Shown piece after piece: positions 48,573 through 58,107 of a stretch of DNA of 64,000 nt. The notes beneath the pieces were generated by a model that was not told the origin of the DNA, ran no database searches, and was given only the letters and a program-made list of their open reading frames with translations. The translations under genes were made by a program, and so were the position numbers. The DNA comes from Kribbibacterium absianum (GTDB taxonomy: Bacteria > Actinomycetota > Coriobacteriia > Coriobacteriales > Atopobiaceae). The DNA is taken from assembly GCF_030067705.1 (NCBI RefSeq), contig NZ_JASJEX010000005.1:94249-158248 (forward strand). The letters are read 5' to 3'. Positions within the stretch are counted from its first letter, which is position 1. Each line of letters opens with the position of its first letter.

Positions 48573-50024
48573 CTATTCGTTGGAAGCCGGGGCGCCGTTG
48601 CCCCCCGAGCCCTTGCCACGGCCGCGACCGCCCCGCCGCCGGCGGCGTTTGGGCTTCGCGCCCTCGGCCGCGCCGGTCTCGCCGTCCTTCGGCGCGGGCG
48701 CCGCGTGCTTGGGCGCGGGCTTCTGCTTTTGAGGCGCCCCGCCCTTGTCGCCGGGCTTGCGCTTGGCCTGCTGCCTCTGCGCCCCCTGCTTGGGCTGCGC
48801 GTCGCCGTCGGCGGCCTGGTGCGTGCGCTTGCGCTTGGCCGGCTGCGTGCCCTGCGCCGGCGCGCCCTCGCCCTCGTCGGCAGCGTGGTGCCGGCGCTTG
48901 CGCCGCGCCGGCTCGTTGGGCTTGCCCGCCGCCTCCCGAGCGGCCCGGCGCTCCTCGGCCCGGCGACGCTGGGCCTCGCGCTCGGCGGCCTCCTCCTTCT
49001 GCTCCTCCACCTGCTTGCGGCGGCGCTTCCGGCGCCCCTCGCTCACAAAGACCAGGTCGCTCTCGTCCGGCTCCGGCACGATGCCGTTCTCGCGGTCCAG
49101 CTCGGCAAGCGCCATCTGCACGTCCGGCGACTCGAGGGCCTCGAGCATCGAGCGCGTCACGGTGTCCGGCCGGCAGGGGCAGTGGTTGTCCTCGGCCTTC
49201 TTGCAGGCCTCCGGCGAGCACTCCATGCCCTCGAGCGGCACGCGGAGCCGCTTGCCGTCCTGCAGCCGCAGGTCGAGCATCTCACGCGGCGTGTTGTAGC
49301 CGGTGATCTTCGCGTCGCCCAGCGGCGTCTTGATCTTCGCGTTCTTCTTGGGCGCGCGGCCCTTGAAGTCGCGATAGGCCTCGAACTCGTACCGGAGGCA
49401 GCACATGAGGCGGCCGCACACGCCGCTGATCTTTGGGCTGTTGAGCGGCAGGTCCTGCTCCTTGGCCATGCGAATCGACACCGGGTCGAACCGCTGCTCC
49501 CAGCGCGTGCAGCACAGCTCCTGGCCGCAGTGCGCGTAGCCGCCCATCAGCGCGGCCTCCTCGCGCACGCCGATCTGCCGCATGTCGATGCGCTCGTGCA
49601 GCTCGCGCGACAGGTCGCGCACGAGCTGGCGGAAGTCCACGCGCTCCTCGGCCGCGAAGTAGCACACCACGCGCTCGCCGCCGAACAGGTACTCGACGCC
49701 CACCGGCTTGATCGGCAGCTCCTGCTCCTTCACGAGCCGACGGAACACGGGCAGCGCCTCGTCGCCCCTCTCGGCGAGCTCCTCGCAGCGGTCGAGGTCC
49801 TCCTCGGTCGCCACGCGCTCGATGGGCTTGAGCGTCGCGTCGCCGATGGTCTCGCTCAGCTCCTCCTCCGTGACCTCGCGCGGCGCGGCGGTGGCGAGGC
49901 CGACCTCGGTGCCGCGCTCGGTGGCGCACACCACGCGGTCGCCGGGCCGCACGTCGCAGCCGTCCGGGTCGAACCACAGCTCGCCGGGCGTGAAGGTGAA
50001 CTTCACCGGGACGATGAGCGCCAT
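48573..50024 (-). CDS. PSP1/YaaT (RicT)-family protein with long basic tail
   Basis: The 483-residue protein has the PSP1 domain with the conserved cysteines GGYAHCGQELCCTRW and SGVCGRLMCCLRYE. In Bacillus RicT related cysteines help hold Fe-S clusters in the Y complex that works with RNase Y on mRNA maturation. Residues from about 330 on are a disordered, Arg/Lys-rich tail (KRRRKQVEEQKEE to KPKRRRRRGGRGRG) likely to bind RNA. Its start lies 22 nt inside the end of holB, with AAGGAGG upstream, as in tmk-holB-yaaT operons of Gram-positives. Confidence 0.9.
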   Translation of the reverse strand: MALIVPVKFTFTPGELWFDPDGCDVRPGDRVVCATERGTEVGLATAAPREVTEEELSETIGDATLKPIERVATEEDLDRCEELAERGDEALPVFRRLVKEQELPIKPVGVEYLFGGERVVCYFAAEERVDFRQLVRDLSRELHERIDMRQIGVREEAALMGGYAHCGQELCCTRWEQRFDPVSIRMAKEQDLPLNSPKISGVCGRLMCCLRYEFEAYRDFKGRAPKKNAKIKTPLGDAKITGYNTPREMLDLRLQDGKRLRVPLEGMECSPEACKKAEDNHCPCRPDTVTRSMLEALESPDVQMALAELDRENGIVPEPDESDLVFVSEGRRKRRRKQVEEQKEEAAEREAQRRRAEERRAAREAAGKPNEPARRKRRHHAADEGEGAPAQGTQPAKRKRTHQAADGDAQPKQGAQRQQAKRKPGDKGGAPQKQKPAPKHAAPAPKDGETGAAEGAKPKRRRRRGGRGRGKGSGGNGAPASNE

Positions 50025-51367
50025 AGGGCCTCCTTGACAGAGAGCAGCAGGGCCTCGAGGGCCACGCGAGGGGTCACGTTGGAGCGGATCTGGGCGCGGG
50101 CCCGGGCGCAGACGTCGAGCGCCTCGAGCAGCGCGCCGGGAGCGTCCCCGCTGCGGGCGAGCTGCGCCGCAACCGGACGCAGGGCATCCGCACGGTCGCC
50201 CGACACAAGCGGCCCCGGCGAACCTGCGGCCAGGGCCAGCAGGTCGCGGAGCAACGCCTCTGCGCAAGCGACGGCCTCCATGATACTCGACCGCTCTTGG
50301 GCCTTTTGCTGCCGCGTCGCCGCCTTCTCGCGCTCCTTCGCGGCGCCGGCCGACAGGTAGTCCGCCTCCGCGCCGGCCCGAGACGAGCTCGCGAGCGCCT
50401 CAAGGGCGCTGTCCGCGTCCTCCTCCGAGAAGCGCCCGGCCTCTCGCGCCTCGCGAACCATCTGGGCAAGCTCGTCGCAGGAGGCCGGGTCCGCAGGCTC
50501 CCCTTCGACGACGTTGGCCCAGACGCGCTTAAGGGCGCTGGCACGGCCGGGCTTGACCTTCTTGGCCACGCGCGCGTCGTCCACGAGGGCGCCCACGTCG
50601 GGCAACGGTCGCGAAGAGGTCTCCTTCGCGGCGAGCAGCGACGCGACGCCCTGCGCCGACTGCACCGCCTCCCAGCTGCTCGCACGGCCCAGCGAGAGCA
50701 GCGCGTCCGCCATGGCGTCGCAGGCAGCCCGGCGCGCGGCGCCCTCCTCCGAGAGGAACGAGCGCGCGCTCGCGGCGTCCTCGGTCACGGCGAGCGCCCA
50801 GGCCGCTTGGCCTTTCGTCGCGCCGGTCTCGGCCATGAGGGCCTGGAGCACGCGCGCTCGGTCGGGCGGCGCGAACGGCACCACCTGGCAGCGGCTCGCG
50901 ATGGTGGGCAGCACGGCGTCCACCGACGGCGCCGTGAGCAGGAACGTCACGTGGCTGGGAGGCTCCTCGAGCGTCTTGAGCAGCGCGTTCGCGGCCGAGG
51001 GCCCGAGACGGTCGGCCCGCTCCAGCACGAAGGCCTTGCCCCGGCCGCCGACGGGCGCGAGCGGCGCCTCCGCGATCACGTCGCGCACCTGATCCACCAG
51101 ATAGCCCGCTGGGGAACCGGGACGGTCCCAGCGAACGTCCGGATGCGACCCGTCGGCGGCGCGACGGCAGTCGTCGCAGGCACCGCACCCGCCGTGGCGG
51201 CACACCACCGCTTGAGCGACAGCGCGCGCGGCCTCCTCCTGGCCGGCGCCCGCTGGCCCCACCAGCAGGTACGCCTGGCCGAGACGCCCGGCTTGGAGCG
51301 CCCGCGAGAAGAAGTCGCGCACGCGCGGCTGCCCAGCGACCGCATCGAGGACGGCCGGCTCACTCAT
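50003..51367 (-). CDS. holB: DNA polymerase III delta-prime subunit
   Basis: The clamp-loader subunit has 454 residues. The AAA+ P-loop is degenerate (GPAGAGQE, Gln for Lys), as usual for the non-ATPase delta-prime. A zinc module (CRHGGCGACDDC), ALLKTLEEPP and the SRC-type IASRCQV follow. The C-terminal half is longer than usual (typical 320-340) and helical. It overlaps tmk by 8 nt and psp1 by 22 nt, so the three are tightly coupled. Confidence 0.92.
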   Translation of the reverse strand: MSEPAVLDAVAGQPRVRDFFSRALQAGRLGQAYLLVGPAGAGQEEAARAVAQAVVCRHGGCGACDDCRRAADGSHPDVRWDRPGSPAGYLVDQVRDVIAEAPLAPVGGRGKAFVLERADRLGPSAANALLKTLEEPPSHVTFLLTAPSVDAVLPTIASRCQVVPFAPPDRARVLQALMAETGATKGQAAWALAVTEDAASARSFLSEEGAARRAACDAMADALLSLGRASSWEAVQSAQGVASLLAAKETSSRPLPDVGALVDDARVAKKVKPGRASALKRVWANVVEGEPADPASCDELAQMVREAREAGRFSEEDADSALEALASSSRAGAEADYLSAGAAKEREKAATRQQKAQERSSIMEAVACAEALLRDLLALAAGSPGPLVSGDRADALRPVAAQLARSGDAPGALLEALDVCARARAQIRSNVTPRVALEALLLSVKEALWRSSSR

Positions 51368-51989
51368 CGAGGCCCCGCTCCCTCAGTACTGCTGCCACGC
51401 GTTCGTGGACCTGCTCGGGCGTGCCGGCGGCGTTGACGAGCGCCACACGTGCCGGTTCTGCGACCGCGAGCGCGCGATATGCGTCGGCCACGGCCCTCTC
51501 GAACGCGAGGCCCTCCGCCTCCATGCGGTCCGGCTCCGCGCCGGCCACGCCGCGGGCGAACGCGAGGGCCGGGTCCATGTCGAGCACGAGGGTGAGATCC
51601 GGCGCGAGCCCGCAGGACCCGAGCGCGTTGGCGCGAACGACAAGCGCGGCGTCGAGCCCACGGCCGCCCTGCTGATAGGCCGTCGTGGAGTCGTAGAACC
51701 GGTCGCACACCACCCACGCGCCGCAGGCGAGCGCCGGCTCGATCACGCGCGCCACGAGCTGGGCGCGGCTCGCCTCGAAGAGCAGCAGCTCGGCGATCGG
51801 GCTCACGGGTTCCTCGGTGGGCTCGAGCAACAGCGCGCGGACCCGCTCGCCGAGCGCGGTGCCGCCGGGCTCGCGCAAGCGCACCACCTCGAGGCCGCGC
51901 GCCTCGAGCGCGTCGGCGAGCAACGCCGCCTGGGTGGACTTGCCCACGCCGTCCGTGCCTTCAAGGGTTATGAAGCGACCTCGCGCCAT
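51360..51989 (-). CDS. tmk: Thymidylate kinase
   Basis: Tmk phosphorylates dTMP to dTDP. The 209-residue protein has the P-loop EGTDGVGKSTQ, the DR(F/Y) motif VCDRFYDSTTAYQQGGRG and the substrate segment REPGGT. It is first in the tmk-holB-psp1 operon. The start has GGGGAGG upstream. Confidence 0.95.
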   Translation of the reverse strand: MARGRFITLEGTDGVGKSTQAALLADALEARGLEVVRLREPGGTALGERVRALLLEPTEEPVSPIAELLLFEASRAQLVARVIEPALACGAWVVCDRFYDSTTAYQQGGRGLDAALVVRANALGSCGLAPDLTLVLDMDPALAFARGVAGAEPDRMEAEGLAFERAVADAYRALAVAEPARVALVNAAGTPEQVHERVAAVLRERGLDE

Positions 51990-52030
51990 GGAGCCTCCCC
52001 GTTGCAGTGAGCCTCCACTGTAGCAGCGCT

Positions 52031-52064
52031 CGATGAGTCACCACGCTCGGGTGACGACTCATCG
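52031..52064 (-). terminator. Imperfect stem-loop after nagA
   Basis: CGATGAGTCACC (52031-52042) pairs with GGTGAC..ACTCATCG (52050-52064) with a bulge. It lies between the nagA stop and the tmk start, both on the minus strand. Confidence 0.5.
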
Positions 52065-52101
52065 GGCGCCATCTACAAGTCAAAACCCGACAGGCGGTGG
52101 C

Positions 52102-53262
52102 TCAGTTCCCGGCTTCCCAGGCCACGTCTCCGCCGATGTAAGTGGCGGTCAGGTTCATGTCCGCGTCCCAGCAGGCGAGGTCGGCGTCGCGGCCGGGACG
52201 GATGGAGCCGCACACGTCGTCGATGCCCACGGACTCGGCCGGCACCTGCGTCGCCATGCGCACGGCCTCGGCGGGCGTCGCGAGGCCCCAGCTCACGACG
52301 TTCCGGACGGCGTCCTTGAGGCCCACGGTCGAGCCGGCCAGGTTGCCTCCCTCGCGCAGGCGTGCCACACCGTCCACCATGCAGATGGGCAGCTCGCCGA
52401 TGAGGTAGTCGCCGTCGGGCAGGCCGCCGCAGGAGAGGCAGTCGGTGACCAGGATCGTCTCGTCCTTGCCGCGGGAGCGCAGGATCACGTCCACCGACAC
52501 CGGGTTCACATGGTGGCCGTCGCAGATGACCTCGTCGTACACGCCGTCGCAGGTGAGCGCCGCGCCCACCATGCCCGGCTCGCGGTGGTGGAGCGGGCTC
52601 ATCGCGTTGTAGGTGTGCACGAAGACCTGCGCGCCGGCGTCCACGCAGGCACGGGCCTCCTCGTAGGTGGCGTTCGAGTGGCCGAGCGCCACCGTCGCCC
52701 CCATCTCGGTCGCCTTGGCCGTGAACTCCACGGCGCCCGCGCGCTCGGCGGCGATGGCGATCTTGAGCGCCCTGCCCTGCACGGCGTCCATCCAGGTCTC
52801 GAGGATGTCGATGTCCGGGTCGCCCATGTACGCGGGGTTCTGCGCGCCCTTGTACTTCTCCGAGAACCACGGGCCCTCGAGGAACACGCCCCGCACGCGC
52901 GAGCACTTGGGCTTGTTCACGTGATTGCCGATGACGCGGCAGGCCATCGTGAGCTGCTCGGTAGGCGCGGTGAGGGTGGTGGGCAGCCAGCTCGTGCAGC
53001 CGTTCTCGGGAAGGCGGGCGCACATCGCGTCGAGGCCGTCGGCGGAGAGGTCCATCACGTCATGGCCGGCGTAGCCGTGGATGTGCGTGTCGACGAGGCC
53101 GGGGCCGACCCACTGGCCGCCGCGCTCGTCGACACGCTCGACGCCCTCGGGGAACTCCGCCGAGAAGCGCCCGAAAACGCCGTCCTCGATGGTCAGGTAG
53201 CCGGGGCCGGTGGCCCCTCCCGGCAGGAAGAAACCATCGGCGTGGATAGCGAACTTTGACAT
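52102..53262 (-). CDS. nagA: N-acetylglucosamine-6-phosphate deacetylase
   Basis: NagA deacetylates GlcNAc-6-P (or GalNAc-6-P). The 386-residue amidohydrolase has VDTHIHGYAGHDVMDLS, the metal Glu in FLEGPW, VALGHSNATYEEA, HTYNAMSPLHHREPG and the catalytic Asp in LVTDCLSCGG. It follows a SIS-domain gene on the same strand, separated by a 29-nt dyad element, suggesting an amino-sugar unit. The start has GAGGAGAG upstream. Confidence 0.94.
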   Translation of the reverse strand: MSKFAIHADGFFLPGGATGPGYLTIEDGVFGRFSAEFPEGVERVDERGGQWVGPGLVDTHIHGYAGHDVMDLSADGLDAMCARLPENGCTSWLPTTLTAPTEQLTMACRVIGNHVNKPKCSRVRGVFLEGPWFSEKYKGAQNPAYMGDPDIDILETWMDAVQGRALKIAIAAERAGAVEFTAKATEMGATVALGHSNATYEEARACVDAGAQVFVHTYNAMSPLHHREPGMVGAALTCDGVYDEVICDGHHVNPVSVDVILRSRGKDETILVTDCLSCGGLPDGDYLIGELPICMVDGVARLREGGNLAGSTVGLKDAVRNVVSWGLATPAEAVRMATQVPAESVGIDDVCGSIRPGRDADLACWDADMNLTATYIGGDVAWEAGN

Positions 53263-53280
53263 GCTCTCTCCTCACATAGC

Positions 53281-53309
53281 GGGACGCGCGTGCCTGACAC
53301 CTTTGTCCC
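53281..53309. repeat. 29-nt dyad element between the SIS gene and nagA
   Basis: The single standard-length copy ends 4 nt from the SIS-gene stop codon. Confidence 0.85.
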
Positions 53310-53313
53310 TACG

Positions 53314-54408
53314 TTACTTCCCGGCGGCGAGGACCCCCACCTGCTGGGCCACCATAAGGTACGGAAGCGCCAGGTAGCCGGCGGGTAGACATGCACACCC
53401 GTCAAAGGTGAACGCCGGGCCCTCCCACCGCGGCGCCTCGTCCTGCTGGACGGCGACGGGCGTGCAGCCGTTCTCGGCGGCGTTCTCCGAGAGGCGCGCG
53501 AGGTCCGCGAGCGCCTCTTCGCGGTCGTCGGTGGGCTCGCTCGGCACGAACACGAGCGCGAGCGCGTCATGCGTCCGGCTCGGATCGAGCGCCGCGCCCT
53601 TGAGGTCGCCGAACGCCGCGTCCACGCCCCGCGCCTTCGCCTGCCGCGCCGCCTCGCGAGCCGCGCCCCCGCCGGCGAGGCCGTCCGCGAGGAACACCAC
53701 GCGCTCGAAGGCCAGGTCCTCAAGATCGCCCACGGCAGCGCCGCGTTGCGTGACCTGCTCGCCCAGCTCGCGGACGTCGCTCACGCGGGACTCGCGCTGC
53801 CTCTCGGTGGCGGCATCGAGCGCGAGCAGCGTGGCCAGCTGCAGCGCGCCGAAACCGTCGAGGTCCGCGCTCCGGGCGGCGTCCTTCCGGTCCGCGGCGT
53901 CGCCCTCCACGGGCAGCGTCAACATGAACGCGTCGTCGTCATCGGTGAGGGCCTCCGCCAGCGGGTCGTCGGGGGTGCACGCGAGCGCGAGACAGAAGAA
54001 GCGCCCGGCCTCGGCCTTCACAGCGTTCACGGCCTTCACGAGACGGTCGCTCGGCACGGCCGAGAGAGCCACGAGCAGCGCCGCGCCCGCCTGCGGCACG
54101 TACGTGAGCGGCGCGTCGGCGAGCCGCTCGGCGTCCACGGCGGCGAAGGCCATGCCCTCGGCCTCACCGGTCGCCAGCTGGCCGCACGACCCGATCGCCG
54201 CATTGAGTGCCGCGCCGTCGCCCGTGAGCACCACGGTCAAGTTGTCCCGCGCCGCGGCATCCTTGGCCCGCGCCACGAGCGCGTCGATGTCCTCGCGCGC
54301 CTCGGCGACGAGCCTCGCCACGTCGCCCCACACCTGCGGCTCGCGTCGCGCCTCACCGTTGTCCTCGGGTTTCTCGCCGTTCAAGGCCTCGATGTCCTGC
54401 TCGAGCAT
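53314..54408 (-). CDS. SIS-like sugar isomerase, divergent (AgaS/GlmS-C type)
   Basis: The 364-residue protein seems to hold two SIS-like halves. The first is NLTVVLTGDGAALNAAIG ... ALLVALSAVPSDRLVKAVNAVK ... CLALACTPDDPLAEA. The second is FERVVFLADGLAGGGAAREAARQAKARGVDAAF followed by LALVFVPSEPTDD. This is the order in AgaS-type ketose-6-phosphate aldose/deaminating isomerases, but the usual SxS phosphate loop (SRSG) is weak. With nagA downstream it probably works on galactosamine- or glucosamine-6-phosphate. Identification rests on pattern and context. The start has GAGGAGG upstream. Confidence 0.6.
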   Translation of the reverse strand: MLEQDIEALNGEKPEDNGEARREPQVWGDVARLVAEAREDIDALVARAKDAAARDNLTVVLTGDGAALNAAIGSCGQLATGEAEGMAFAAVDAERLADAPLTYVPQAGAALLVALSAVPSDRLVKAVNAVKAEAGRFFCLALACTPDDPLAEALTDDDDAFMLTLPVEGDAADRKDAARSADLDGFGALQLATLLALDAATERQRESRVSDVRELGEQVTQRGAAVGDLEDLAFERVVFLADGLAGGGAAREAARQAKARGVDAAFGDLKGAALDPSRTHDALALVFVPSEPTDDREEALADLARLSENAAENGCTPVAVQQDEAPRWEGPAFTFDGCACLPAGYLALPYLMVAQQVGVLAAGK

Positions 54409-54519
54409 AGGTCCTCCTCAATTCACGGTCTCCCAAGGGAGGTACCCGAGATGACAAAGGGGGTCGGGCACGTTTTGCCGCGCACCAAAAACCGATCCAC
54501 GAGACGGCGCCCGGCCCCC

Positions 54520-55365
54520 TCACACTGAGAGATAGCCCTCGCGCGGCGTCAGCCCGAAGCGCTCACACACCGCGATGAGGCCCTCGTCGCTGATCCCCGG
54601 ACGCGGCGTTCCCGCGGCACGGGCCGCCAGCCACACATGGCAGCACTTGTCCACGCACTCGAGCAGCCCGAGCGCCCCGCGCAGCGAGTCCCCACAGGCG
54701 AGCACGCCGTGGTACTGCCAAATCACGATGCGCCTCGTGCGCATCTGCTCGTTCGTCGCGTCGGCGATCCGTTGCGTGCCGCACACGCACCACGGCACGA
54801 AACCCACGCCGTCCGGGAACAGCATCACGCCCTCGGTGATGATCCGCCACAGCGCCAGCGTCACCTCGCGCGGCGTGTCGGGGCCTGCATGCGTGAACGC
54901 GAGGACGTTCGTGGGATGGCTGTGCAGGACCACCCGTTGCGCCGGGTCGGTCTCGAGCCGCGCCGCGTGCGTGGCCAGGTGGGCGGCCAGCTCGGAGCTT
55001 GGCACGCTCCCCCGCAACCCAGCGACGACGGCGGCCTCATTGCCCACCACCGGCAGTGCCAGAATCCCGAGCAGCTCGTCGGTCCGCTCGGTCATCTCCC
55101 GGAAGTGCGAACCGCTCGCCGTCACGAGGATCAGGCGCCCGCGCAGCACGTCCGGCACGTCCGGCACCGTCAGCGTGCGCAGGCCGTCGTCCGGGATGAG
55201 CCCGGCCTCCCCCACGCCCTCGGCGCACCAGCCGAGGGTCCGTCGCTCGTCCTCGGTGAGCAGCACACTCAGATTGCCGCCGTTGGCCTCGTCCCAACCC
55301 AGCTCCCACATCGTCCGGCACATCTCTGCCGCCTCGCGCACCACGTCCAGATCACGCCAGTCCAT
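54520..55365 (-). CDS. rhaD: Class II L-rhamnulose-1-phosphate aldolase
   Basis: RhaD splits rhamnulose-1-phosphate into DHAP and L-lactaldehyde. The 281-residue zinc aldolase has NGGNLS (28-33), the proton-donor Glu125 in PSSELAAHL, zinc ligands H148 and H150 in LHSHPTN and H219 in QYHGVL. The length fits RhaD (274 in E. coli) rather than the shorter fuculose aldolase. No rhaA or rhaB lies in the window. Rhamnose from rhamnogalacturonan would link it to the pectin island. The start has GAGAGGA upstream. Confidence 0.88.
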   Translation of the reverse strand: MDWRDLDVVREAAEMCRTMWELGWDEANGGNLSVLLTEDERRTLGWCAEGVGEAGLIPDDGLRTLTVPDVPDVLRGRLILVTASGSHFREMTERTDELLGILALPVVGNEAAVVAGLRGSVPSSELAAHLATHAARLETDPAQRVVLHSHPTNVLAFTHAGPDTPREVTLALWRIITEGVMLFPDGVGFVPWCVCGTQRIADATNEQMRTRRIVIWQYHGVLACGDSLRGALGLLECVDKCCHVWLAARAAGTPRPGISDEGLIAVCERFGLTPREGYLSV

Positions 55366-55481
55366 GTCAGTCCTCTCGCCAAACCTGCAGGTCGCACCCA
55401 CCGTCAATCTTAACTGTCCTCGACGCTTCGCTCCTGCGCAGCCCAGGGGCGCCAGCACCCCTGGCCGCACGGCCCGCGCAC

Positions 55482-55518
55482 AAAGAGCGAGGACGTCCGT
55501 CGGGCGCCCTCGCTCTTT
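55482..55518 (-). terminator. Terminator after ychF
   Basis: AAAGAGCGAGG (55482-55492) pairs with CCTCGCTCTTT (55508-55518). T-runs occur on both strands. It lies 31 nt beyond the ychF stop. A second small hairpin (CCAGGGG/CCCCTGG, 55443-55462) follows. Confidence 0.8.
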
Positions 55519-55548
55519 TATCGGCCAATGTCGCTACAGGCGGCCGCC

Positions 55549-56613
<1,065 letters not shown>

Positions 56614-56941
56614 GGAGCGCTCGCTTTCTGGTTGCCTGTTTGCAACGTCCCACTTTACGCCGGGTTTGCGAGCGTGGCGGGGACGCATGGCGGTTACGGA
56701 GGCTGAAGCTACCTCGGAGCGCGCCGCGCATCCGGCCGGGCCTTCATAGATCCGCAGATTCGGCCGCAAGGGCGGTGCACCCCTCTCGGCACGCACCGCC
56801 CTTGCGGCCGAACCACCAAGAAGTCATAAGCCAAATCGTTGGTTCAAGCGCAATGGCGGCGCGTGGCGTGACCCGTGCGCCGCCATTGCGACCGAACGAA
56901 CACAAGCTTGCAAGTTCGCACGGAACAGCGGTGCACTCCCG
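56614..56941. other. Intergenic region with family C hairpins
   Basis: No gene is seen in these 328 nt. The ychF leader occupies the left end, and two perfect hairpins plus a truncated third fill 56759-56940. Confidence 0.7.
56759..56940. repeat. Family C paired-hairpin element, copy 2
   Basis: A perfect 20-bp stem (56759-56778 with 56793-56812) has a 14-nt loop, and a perfect 12-bp stem (56851-56862 with 56877-56888) also has a 14-nt loop. The spacer contains AGTCATAAGCCAAAT, matching copy 1. A half unit, GCGGTGCACTCCCGC, at 56929-56943 looks like a third, truncated hairpin. Confidence 0.8.
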
Positions 56942-57961
56942 CTAACAGAGCGGATCCCAGTCGCGAAAAGCCTCGAAAAGAGCCCTCTGCGCCGCTCTCA
57001 TTTCGCTTGTGGGCTCAGGTAGCGGCCGTTCGCGGGACTGTGCCGCCAAGATATTCGCGAAGACCTCGAAACGCTCGAAGCTCTCCCACGTACGCCTGGT
57101 CACCGGCAGGACGATTCGCCCCATGCCAACGGAAGCGAGGATCTTCTCCATGTCGTCCAGCATGGCATCCGGGTCATTGTGGGGCCATCCGTTGTACTCC
57201 ACGTCCACGTTGACGCCCCACTCCCCGTCGTAGCGAAAGCTCTTTCGCACTTCCATCAGCGGAAGGATGTCCCCGGGAATCGCCACGTCCTCATTGACCC
57301 TTGGTGTCCCGAGACCCATTCCTCCCAGACGGCGCGGGACGCTCAGCATGATTGCGGTCTTTGCCTCCGGAATGGACGCACAGCCTTCGAGCGCATAGTC
57401 CAAGGCCCGAGCGTACCGTCGACACCCGTGCCACCGACCCTTTGCAAGCTCAAGAAAGTCATTCAATTCTTTGATGGTCGTCCAAGCCCCCGTGCCGTAG
57501 AGCATGCCGTCTCTTGCGTCTTCGTCCGCAGCGCTGCACCGGAAGGTCCCGCACTGCACAGTCATCAAGAGAGCGAGTTCGGGCACGCTCAGGTCGCGGG
57601 CTCGGAGGGCGCACTCGAACGGGGGTGACGTCACATAGAGCTCATTGATCGGGAAATCGTCTGGCGTGTTTACACGCCAGAACGCTCCGCCCGGCACGGC
57701 ATACCTCCACACAAGGGCACTTTTGGTGACCTCTTGGGCCTGCGCCCTCGTGCCATGGCGCTGGCGCTTGTCCCCCACCAGCAGGGACACGTGCTTTCTG
57801 CCATCCGGCTCCGGACACAGGCGCGCGAGCGCCGTCACTTCGGCCACCGGCGTGCCCGCGTTCCGCAGCACCGAGCGGCAGCGGTCGGCCTTCCCGACCT
57901 CTTCCAGGTCCGGGTCGCCCGCCAGAATCATGTGCCGAGTCACGCCTGTCGCAATCAACAT
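56942..57961 (-). CDS. Protein of unknown function, possible nuclease-like C-terminus
   Basis: The 339-residue protein was not recognised with certainty. The C-terminal third contains WGVNVDVEYNG, a downstream HNDPDAMLDDMEKI and IVLPVTRRTWESFERFE. This spacing recalls Vsr/DUF559-type PD-(D/E)XK nuclease folds (D/E, E, and an H-N-D segment). The N-terminal part has a possible helix-rich region and several cysteines. The base composition is less GC-rich than in neighbours and no ribosome-binding site precedes 57961, so the start may lie elsewhere (an ATG is at 57931). It ends beside the family C repeats, hinting at an acquired gene. Confidence 0.6.
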   Translation of the reverse strand: MLIATGVTRHMILAGDPDLEEVGKADRCRSVLRNAGTPVAEVTALARLCPEPDGRKHVSLLVGDKRQRHGTRAQAQEVTKSALVWRYAVPGGAFWRVNTPDDFPINELYVTSPPFECALRARDLSVPELALLMTVQCGTFRCSAADEDARDGMLYGTGAWTTIKELNDFLELAKGRWHGCRRYARALDYALEGCASIPEAKTAIMLSVPRRLGGMGLGTPRVNEDVAIPGDILPLMEVRKSFRYDGEWGVNVDVEYNGWPHNDPDAMLDDMEKILASVGMGRIVLPVTRRTWESFERFEVFANILAAQSRERPLPEPTSEMRAAQRALFEAFRDWDPLC

Positions 57962-58107
57962 GCGCGCACGGTACCAAGGGCCTCTGGCCCGTTTGTCCTC
58001 AGTTTCTGACCAGGGTTTTCAACAAGCACGACGGATCGCAGGTCGGACAGCTATTGCGCCCCCAGGAGCCCAAGCGTCGACCACGCGGCACCGCAAAGTC
58101 CCCACAT

